A DNA stretch of 64,000 nt from Asterias rubens (taxonomy: Eukaryota > Echinodermata > Asteroidea > Forcipulatida > Asteriidae), in the NCBI RefSeq assembly GCF_902459465.1, contig NC_047062.1:32358673-32422672 (forward strand), read 5' to 3'. Position numbers and translations under genes: made by a program. Shown piece by piece: positions 56,304-64,000 of this stretch (within the stretch, counting starts at the first letter, position 1; each line of letters starts with the position of its first letter). The notes below the pieces were generated by a model that was not told where the DNA came from, searched no databases, and saw only the letters and a program-made list of their open reading frames with translations.

Positions 56304-57158
56304 ATGGGGTTTTTAAAAGTGTGGAAACTACCTCTCTTTCGCAGTATCGTCAATAGCAACAAATGGAAGTCCATATTGAATTTTATTGGTGTATTTTATT
56401 ACATCATTATGATATTGATTGCAGCTACATTAGAATGGTTTGTTATTTTGCCGGAGCTGTCGCACAAACTTGACTTTTCCATCGGGAAACACCGCTTGTT
56501 TCTCCTTTACTTGCTAATCAATGGAATAGGGAATTATCTCCTAGCGGCTCTGCGTGACATTCACTGGAAAAAGAGTTGGAATAAAAAAAAACGATTGACG
56601 GCGGAACCTTTCCGATCTCATCACTGCAAACTGTGCAACGTATGCGTTCTCAAGCACGACCATCATTGCTTTATAATCGGAAAATGCATTGGTTACCACA
56701 ACCAGAAACACTTCATCATCTTCAACATGTACACCATGCTGCTTTCTTTGTACGGCCTTATCACCCTAGCAACATACATGCATCTGGCGTTTAAGATGGA
56801 GTTTGCAGGAGCTTTGACTTTCTTCACACTTTTCGCGACGTCTTTCATGGCGTGGAGTCAAGGTTCGATTGGGTTTCCTCAAGTATCCCTTGTACTGTTA
56901 CTCTACATTTGCCTGATGAGCACTCTGGCTTCCTTTGGCTTTCTCGCTTGGGAACTGACTATTACATCAATGGGATTGACCACACACGAAATGATGAACG
57001 GAACGAAAGGAACGAACACATCAATTCGGGAGAATTTTAAAGACGTTTTCGGCCAGTACTGGATTCTTGGGCTGTTTGTTCCGCTGCCTCTTCCACAATA
57101 TGGAACAGGATGTTATGAGTATGTAATGAGAAAACCGAACAGAAAGCATGATTCCTAA
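56304..57158 (+). CDS. ZDHHC22-like palmitoyltransferase
   Basis: An intronless frame of 284 residues. It has hydrophobic segments at about 24-50, 64-82, 133-160 and 190-222 and the catalytic motif D119-H120-H121-C122 in KHDHHCFIIGKCIGYHNQKH. The usual first CxxC pair of the zinc-binding region is absent; only H107, C108, C111, C114 and C128 remain, as I recall for vertebrate ZDHHC22, which also lacks part of it. The C-terminal RENFKDVFGQYWILGLFVPL matches the ZDHHC22 tail. So this copy keeps the canonical DHHC but has a reduced zinc-binding set, while its neighbour at 52921 shows the opposite. The basic stretch KKSWNKKKR before the cysteine region is unusual. The start ATG has AAAG before it. 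Confidence 0.87.
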   Translation: MGFLKVWKLPLFRSIVNSNKWKSILNFIGVFYYIIMILIAATLEWFVILPELSHKLDFSIGKHRLFLLYLLINGIGNYLLAALRDIHWKKSWNKKKRLTAEPFRSHHCKLCNVCVLKHDHHCFIIGKCIGYHNQKHFIIFNMYTMLLSLYGLITLATYMHLAFKMEFAGALTFFTLFATSFMAWSQGSIGFPQVSLVLLLYICLMSTLASFGFLAWELTITSMGLTTHEMMNGTKGTNTSIRENFKDVFGQYWILGLFVPLPLPQYGTGCYEYVMRKPNRKHDS

Positions 57159-59670
57159 TGCCCCTTATTTTTGACCGCGCGGGGGCGCTATAAATAGTAT
57201 TTTGATCACTTCCGGGGGTACACGCGATTCGCCCTGCACAAATTAATAGGCGTTCTGTCACTTTTGTTGCGCCGTAGTTTCAATTTGCTTTAGAGGTGGA
57301 TTATAACTGCTCCTTTTAAAGTCTTATTGTCTGTGATGGATTAGATGTCTGTGGTTATAATGTGTTCCAATCTTTAAAAACTGTTTTGCGTATGAATGAA
57401 TATACCCCCGGAAGTGATTGAGAGCGCCCTCACACGGTCAAAAATATGGCCCATTCCTAGTTGTTTATATAAATATATTTGAATAATAGTTTTGGTTTTT
57501 CCCTTACACCGCTAGGCTATGATTAGTATTGTCATGCCAGTTTTATTTGAAGTCTGAAATTTAATTAATTCTTAATTTTTGTGCAATCATTTAAGGTCAT
57601 CTGGAAGTGGTATTTTTTCAAAATATGGCTTTTGTCACTAATATATGTGTTTTGATGAGTGGAATGTGAATGAACAGTTAACTAAGGTTTTAAAAAATCA
57701 GTTCTTAAGTTATTTACAAATTTAAGAGTAGACCCGGACCCGAGAGGGCGCTGTTCGTGACGTTAATCGAGGCAGACTTTACCTGTAATGCGTAGAGTAA
57801 ACACAATTGCAAACATGTACGGACCAAGTCTTGAGTTTGTACGTTTCAAAAACTTTCCCACTTTCATGAAGCAAGTCTGACTCTATTGGAAAATGAGTGC
57901 TACTTGCTAAGTTTGCATCAGGGACAGCTGATCAGGGATAAAGAATTGTTATTTTGGTTTTGCTCTGACAACTAGAAATGCAAAGGTCAGGGTTCGAATC
58001 CTTGACCTTTTTTTTCACAGAATTTGGGGGAAAGTACCGAGTAAGTATCGGTGTAAGGGTCAAACCAAAATAAATATCCTTCTTTAAAGTTTAAAGAACT
58101 CATACCAGTTTGCAATGAAATTGTGTACCTTTATCTGTTGGTGCATTTATTTATCAATCTTGACAAGTGTTGTGTAATATTTACATCAAATATAACTTGC
58201 ATTTTAAAACATACATATAGGCTACTGTAGTACAGTGTGCACAACCTGATTTAGATTAAGAAAATAATGTACACCTTGTCGGGGCTCTAAATTAACACTG
58301 GACTGTTGGCCTAGGGCCAGTGTTTTCAGCATCAGGCCAGTAAACTTCAGACTGGACAAGTCCGACGGTCTGGTGTGATTGAAATAGTTATACATTACCT
58401 CATTTTTATGTAGAACAACTCATGTTCAAAATGTTGACTTTAAAGTCAAATAAATATCTTTGATTCTGTTGATTATGAAGTTGAAGAATATTGTACATAT
58501 TGTGGACGGAGTACTTGATAATGTTTAGCTTTACATAAAATGTCAGGTGCGGTTACAAAATTAATGGCAATCAAAACTTACTTGCTTAGAAGGGGTACAG
58601 CACCTTTCCATAGTATAAATCATTTTGAGAATAATTTCATTGTGAAGTAATTTGGTTATAGGTAAATATACCAGTTCCTATCCCCATCAATTGAATCTGA
58701 GAAGTGTTACTCTTGTGTATTCCTATTACTAATTATTTTAAAATTCTTCCTGTGTTAAAGATGCTATGTCAGATTTTTGGCCGATTTGACCCAAAAATTT
58801 TGATTTAAAACTCAATAGGTATTTTGATGGGGGTCGAGAAAGTTACAAGCTTTCATTTGAGCCATTGCTCGAAAAAGTCCGCCAATTATTAGTAGCAGTG
58901 AAATAAAGTGCTCAAAATGAGTTTTTGTTGTGATCCCGACAATATATCGCGTGATCAATTCTTATGCGTTTTACATGTATAAGAAGCGTTTTTAATTTTT
59001 GTCATGGTTCCTGACCATTAAAAGTAAAAGTTAAACTTTTTTTCGTTAGAGCGGGTAATACTCTTTGAAATGCCATTCACTCAAAATTGGGGCCAAAAAT
59101 CTCACATAGCATCTTTAATTCAGCATCTAAATGTTTTTAAAAACTAAAAGACAACTTGGGCCCAATTTCATACACCTACACAAAAGTGTAAAGAAATTGG
59201 ACCAAGATTTGTAAATTAATGTCTGTTTCAGTACTAGGCAATTATTCTTTGGGCATTCAGTCCTTAATAATAACTAGTCCATATATCACATTTTACAAAA
59301 ACTGTCTCAATGCGCTTTACATTAGTGCCCTGGTCATTGGGACAATAACATTCCTTTAATCTTTCTCAGCACCCTTGGGAGTATACAACTTGAGCAACCG
59401 TAGTGCTCCAAAGGCTTTTTCATACATAATATCGACCTCTATCCTCGCAGGAACTTGTACCCATTTATACCCCTGGGTGATGAGAAGCACTTATAGTAAA
59501 GTATTTTGCTCCAAAGTCAGAAAACTTTTGGATTTTTGACTGTTCGGATGGTACAATAATATTTTGCTTCATGACATAAAAAAAAATTCTACTAAAATTA
59601 CACGTGAGTAAACAGTGGACGGAATTTGTACATCTTTTTGATCACACAGAAATAAATACTCTCTGAGACA
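57159..59670. other. Intergenic stretch between convergent DHHC and KATNBL1-like genes
   Basis: Both flanking genes end here. It holds B-box-bearing tRNA-like DNA at 57960-58050 (GGGTTCGAATCCTTGACC), a reverse SINE type 2 body at 59300-59520, and possible poly(A) signals for the minus gene (TTTATTTAT near 58147 on plus). No gene seen. Confidence 0.5.
59300..59520 (-). mobile_element. SINE type 2 body, reverse
   Basis: It contains the reverse of the body seen at 13565-13900: GTGCCCTGGTCATTGGG, TCTTTCTCAGCACCCTTGGG and CCATTTATACCCCTGGGTGA. The tRNA-like head is missing. Confidence 0.65.
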
Positions 59671-62600
59671 TCAAAGCTGGTCCAGAAGATCTTTAACAGC
59701 CTAAAAAAAGAAGACAAATATTTGAAAATTATATAACCTTTAAAGTGTTGATAATTCTCTAAACTTAGGTTTTACTCATTTTTCTCTAGTTGCTAAAACA
59801 TTTGGCAAAGTGAGCTAATTGTTTTTAATTGGCCCTTGAAAAGTTGTCTGTTTGGCCTTGGTGTCCTTTCCTTTGGCCTCGGTGCCCTTCAAAATTTGCA
59901 CATATCAAAGGCCAAAGTGGCCTTGCCTTAAAAATGATGAAATCCCAGGCCTGAAACTATATTGTAAACATCATCACATGCTTCCATGTTTATTGATTGC
60001 TTTAGTACATGTAGTGATTTCAAGTTTATAAAATTAGTTTTTTTTTTTGTAATGGAAAAAAAACCACCAGGAATTTTCTTTTGCAAAATCTTTACCAACC
60101 AAAAATATTGCCAGTGGTTAAAATGATACTAAAGTATTAATAGCCTAATGTTTCAACCCAGAGTTGTTTGCAACTACACATCCCGTGAATAGTGATTCAA
60201 TTAGTGTTCTGAGCCTAAGTCTTTTGCACAAAGACAAATCGAAATACGAGGCCATAAAACATGTTTGCTTTTTCAGGAAGAAACATTTACCTTTGCCTTT
60301 TTGCCTACACTTCCATTCCTCGTAGCTAAACTGTTTACTGTATCTGTCATGGAAATCAAACTGCCATAGATTCCTGAGACACTCCTGTTGGGGTTAAAAA
60401 GAATGGGTTTGCTTTAGCAATAATAATAATAATAATAATAGTGGCTACTTATATAACACTCATCCATCACTCAGTGATGCTCATGGCCCTTCAACAATCA
60501 GGTTTGCCTGAAGTATGTAATGGTTTACAAGGTGCTGTGGCGCAATATGCTGCCAATCAAACCAAGAACACCAGGGCGAACCCCTTTTCTGTACGATAAG
60601 TGAACTAGGATCTTTTTATGTGCATTACACAATACACAGGACCCACGGCTTTACGTCCCATCCAAAGGTGCAGGAATAATGGTAAAGAGTCTTGCATTCA
60701 AAGAACACAAGTGTCACGACCAGGACTCAAAACCACACTCTGCTGATCAGAAACACCAAAGATGAACCCACGACCTTTGCAATTCTAGAATAGTGTCGTA
60801 CCAACTATACCACTGAGATTTGTTAGATGGAAGTTTGCATCGGGGATAAAAAATATTAGTATCAACTTACTGGCTTTGTAGAAGGAGATCCGCGTTTCTA
60901 GAATCCTTTTGTTTCTGCAGTTCTTTAGCCCAGTGCCTCAGTAGAGTACGCAATAAATCCAAGCAAACCTTAATATAGCTAGGAATTAATTATCAATTAT
61001 ACAATGTTAGAAAAAAATACATGCTACCGACGTCAACTATAATATAGTCGTTTTCAAATATCACACATCAGCAGCTCAATTTGAATAGGAAATGAGAGGA
61101 ATCAATCAGTTCTAGATAATGGAGGAAAACCCCAAAGGGGGAAGACCCATGCAATGAGGTAGGGACTGAAAAACCAATGCATGTGCAAGGCTCTGGGTCT
61201 AAGACTGGATTCGAACCAGGGTCCACACAGGTGACAGGCAGGGACAGAAACCACTGAGCCAACCTGATCCAAAAAACTCAATTAAAGAAGTATTGCTAAA
61301 GACAGGATTCAATCTGGTTTTTGTGCTAAGCACAGGAAAATCTTGCTTAGCAAAAACAGGTTACCAGCCAACATTCCATAAAGTTTACATTGTTGCGACT
61401 GGTGCCCCTACTCATGTTTTGCTTAGCAAAGAAATTTGTCAAGCACCATTTCCTGCTGAACTACTCTTACTGACTGTTAAATGCTAATTCAACGGAGCAT
61501 TCTTTTTCAAATGAAATGAAATGAGATGGGTGGTAAAATGAATGGATTTGTGCTGAAATTGGCTGAGAAAACTTAGGGGCAGTATTTTTTTTGTATTAGC
61601 CACACTATACTTACTCTGCAAACTTGCTGCTGAGTAGTTTATGTAGAGTCGGTAGGAAGTCCAACCAGGCGCCCATGGATATCTGCTTGGCCTTTGTTGT
61701 CTGACGAACAAGACTGCATAACAAAAAGTAACACTTGGATTAATCAAGGAAACATTAATGATCTGTTTTATGGCCCAGCAGATTCAAACTCTGCGGTGTT
61801 TCTGATCAGGAGAGTGGGTTTGAGTCTCAATAGTGACACCTGTGTCACGATCGAGCAAGACACTTAACCATGATGCTTCGTCCTTTGAATGGGACGTGAA
61901 GCCATTGGTCCTGTGTGTTGCATAACGCATGTAAACAAAACCAGTGCATCAAAAAGAGAAGGCGTTGGCCCAGGTGTTCCTGGTTTTGATTGGCAGCATG
62001 TTGCGCCACAGCACGTTGTAAACCATGCCATGGTGCTGAGTAACAAGGAGGTCTCATAATTGAATCGTAGTCCCATATCACTTGCAGGAAATACTGTCAT
62101 GCTAAAGAGCCAGGGGCATCACAATGGGTGCGTTCAATTAGCTCCCTGGGTTGCTCCCCGGGAACGTTCGATTAGCTTTGACTGCATTCCAGCAGCTCAC
62201 CCGGGTCAGCCCCAAGTTCCCTGCTTGTGGAGTGGGTTGGGCTGGCCCCAGGTGCATGACGTCACCAACAGAGGGTGAGTAACCATTCGATTAGCTCTTG
62301 TCAGGGGCTCATTCGAGTTAGCACTGCAGGGTCGACCCAGGTAAGCTAATCAAACGCACCCTGAGTAACAGATATGCGCAGTTTTAAGAAGGCATTATTA
62401 TTATTTGTCAGCCCAGCTTACCTCATTGTAAGAATCGGCAAGACGTCGACGGTGAGCGAGTCATCCCCAGTACGAATCAAGTAAGAGATGAGAGATCCCG
62501 GGTTCTGTTTCCAGAAGGTCAGAGCAGCGTTCAAATGAATCGCTCGATTGGAAACAATGGAAACGAACGTACCATGTCCAGCTAACAACTGCAAAATTAT

Positions 62601-63188
62601 TCCAAAGTGCCATATATTCTTAAAATAATTGTTAGCATAAAAACTTACTTGGTAATGAACGATGGAGAGTTGTTGATAGTATAAAACATTCGGAGAAAAG
62701 GCTTCCTCTGAAGTAACGTAGTTTTTGAGAAAGAAGTAATTCTTCACCATAATATTTGAACTTGATTTCGAGACCTCATTAGATTTTGAGGTTTTGAAAT
62801 CATGCATTTGAAAGTACACAAGTTGTGCAACAAGGGTGTTTTTTCTTCCATTATTTTTCTCGCAACTTCAACAACCAATTGAGCTAAAGTTTTCACATGT
62901 TTTTTTCATACACAGTGTGAAAGATCGTGGGGCCTCCCCAGGGCCGTATTCCCTGGGGATAATAGATACAGTGTTAAAAGGGCTATTATCAGTCAGGGGG
63001 ATATGGGTGAATGTGAATACCTCGGCTGGTGGTGCAGGGATATTTGCCTCTACCCTCGCTGACGGCTCAGATTGATTCTCCTTATTAGCTTTCTCTCTAA
63101 TCTTGAGTAGGTCATCTCGGCCTAGAGGTTTAACCGCTCTCTCCTTCTTCTGAATCTCACAGTTGGATTTCTGACCCTTTGATGATGG
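59671..63188 (-). CDS. KATNBL1-like katanin p80-type (con80) protein, 5' part off window
   Basis: Six minus-strand exons join in phase to 221 residues: 63021-63188, 62422-62588, 61615-61713, 60871-60978, 60291-60384 and 59671-59700 (stop TGA). The first has a basic, disordered stretch with KANKENQSEPS. The rest is a con80 domain: SNRAIHLNAALTFWKQNPGS, SYLIRTGDDSLTVDVLPIL, ISMGAWLDFLPTLHKLLSSK, IKVCLDLLRTLLRHWAKELQ and the end AVKDLLDQL. Con80 domains bind the katanin p60 ATPase and regulate microtubule severing. No WD40 repeats are seen in what is visible, and the blocks align better with vertebrate KATNBL1 than with KATNB1. The start exon(s) are not found between 63188 and the right edge. 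The donor after 63021 is a weak GTATTC. Confidence 0.82.
60450..60770 (-). mobile_element. tRNA-Leu-derived SINE, tail type 3, reverse
   Basis: It contains the reversed head (CACTCTGCTGATCAGAAACACC) and the body (CACGGCTTTACGTCCCATCC, GTAATGGTTTACAAGGTGCTG). It lies within a KATNBL1-like intron. A TAA microsatellite sits at its left edge and a second-family SINE piece (60775-60825) at its right edge. Confidence 0.75.
61766..62060 (+). mobile_element. tRNA-Leu-derived SINE, tail type 3
   Basis: Head remnants (CTGCGGTGTTTCTGATCAGG, GGGTTTGAGTCTC) are followed by a body with GACACTTAACCATGATGCTT, CGTCCTTTGAATGGGACGTG and GCGCCACAGCACGTTGTAAA. It lies in a KATNBL1-like intron. Confidence 0.75.
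62126..62361. mobile_element. MITE-like element with GGGTGCGTTCAATTAGCT ends
   Basis: The left end GGGTGCGTTCAATTAGCTC and the right end AGCTAATCAAACGCACCC are inverted. Inner repeats of GATTAGCT occur. About 236 bp, no open frame. It sits 61 bp from a KATNBL1-like exon (62422). Confidence 0.8.
62590..62895 (+). mobile_element. MITE ~380-bp family, partial
   Basis: It keeps AATTGTTAGCATAAAAACTT, CTTCCTCTGAAGTAACGTAG, TTTCGAGACCTC and AACAAGGGTGTTTTTTCTTC. The right end is truncated before exon 63021-63188, and the left part lies against the acceptor of exon 62422-62588. Confidence 0.7.
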
Positions 63189-64000
63189 CTGTACGAAAAC
63201 AAACAAAAAAGCTTTTTTAGTTCAAGTAAACTAATTTTTGTTTTACCCATATTCACTGATGTGTGTTAGCACTGTGTACTCAGTACTTTTCCGAACTTTG
63301 AGAAACAATCACAGGTATATTACTAGAGTAGGATTTGAAACATGTTTGAAAACATGATTGAATTTTGAGGCCTCACAAGAATTTTGAATAAATATTTGGC
63401 AAAGGTTAACAAAAAATACTCAAGCGTTTCCAGACCAAAAATGGTTTAAGTGTGGAGCCAGTAAACTCTTGACTTGACAAGTCCAGTGGTTTTGGTTTTT
63501 TTCTCAATTGAATAATACAGTAGTATCTCACTGTGTAATATCTTTAAACAGAAACAAATCATGTTCAAATGTTGACCTTGAGTCTGGAAAACACCTTTAA
63601 ATTGTATTGAGTAATGAAGTTTACATAGTATCCAAAAGACAGATGAGATCAATATTATCTTCTCTTCTGTCTTAGTGCAATAACTACATGTTGTCATGAC
63701 TCGTGCAGATTTGTCCTCATTTTGATTCTGGTCTCGTCCAAAAACTTCTGGTCCAGTACTAACTTTGAGCTACAAGCCCTGCGGTTATTTGGATTTTTCC
63801 CCCCTAATTTGAGTCCTGATGTCGCCCGTGTGTTTAAATTTCACACAACTTAAAACAAATCATGCAGAAAATTATGGTTCTAGCATTGCTTATAATACTC
63901 TCCTACATGTATGTGACAAATACCCTAATTTGCTTGTTCGACATTTGTAATGGCTGCCTGTAAGCTTTCTTTACTGGAACTTTGAAGGATGGTTGGTTAT
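63189..64000. other. Right-edge stretch, no gene resolved
   Basis: It is upstream of the first KATNBL1-like exon found and is probably an intron of that gene. Minus-strand open frames here carry no con80-family or other recognisable sequence. Confidence 0.4.

Noticed and set aside
59671-63188. Assignment of the right-hand gene to KATNB1 (katanin p80)
   Set aside because: The con80 domain is shared, but no WD40 sequence is seen in the window and the block order resembles KATNBL1 more. The choice stays tentative because the 5' end is off the window.

Overview
The window is nuclear DNA from an animal. Its genes are split by introns with GT-AG boundaries, and it is AT-rich and crowded with short dispersed repeats: tRNA-derived SINEs, MITE-like inverted-repeat elements, minisatellites and a ~110-bp satellite. 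The proteins read most like those of an invertebrate deuterostome. My best guess is an echinoderm, perhaps a sea star, but the sequence alone does not settle the species. I see no virus, CRISPR array, operon or bacterial feature.

I can support eight protein-coding genes from conserved peptides joined across phase-consistent splice sites. From left to right: (1) a Speedy/RINGO-type cell-cycle regulator on the minus strand (2952-6582); (2) SYVN1/HRD1, the ER-membrane RING ubiquitin ligase, on the plus strand (14 coding exons, 8232-23628, 649 aa); (3) a TTC22-like TPR protein on the minus strand (36302-37702); (4) a PLAC8/cornifelin-like cysteine-rich protein on the plus strand (three exons, 41605-42776, first exon not found); (5) UBAC2 on the minus strand (nine exons, 45436-51937, 374 aa); (6) and (7) two intronless DHHC palmitoyltransferase-like genes of the ZDHHC22 type on the plus strand (52921-53805 and 56304-57158); (8) the C-terminal part of a KATNBL1-like katanin regulator on the minus strand (59671-63188, entering from the right edge).

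The gene-poor stretches are 76-1828, 23.7-36.3 kb, 37.8-41.6 kb, 42.8-45.4 kb, 53.8-56.3 kb and 57.2-59.6 kb. They hold mostly repeats, with no gene I can defend. Notable structures are a satellite with a two-level repeat near 26.7-27.4 kb, a long imperfect hairpin at 25.95-26.11 kb, a MITE with 28-bp inverted ends at 43.93-44.27 kb, and a minisatellite-carrying element present three times in SYVN1 introns.

Functionally, SYVN1 and UBAC2 both belong to ER-associated degradation, so two membrane parts of ubiquitin-ligase complexes lie about 22 kb apart. UBAC2 and the first DHHC gene are head to head over about 1 kb and may share a promoter region. The other genes have no obvious common pathway. 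I found no convincing new multi-gene system. The most unusual items are the duplicated 3' exon ends with splice donors in UBAC2 and SYVN1, the DQHC variant of the palmitoyltransferase motif, and the repeat architecture.
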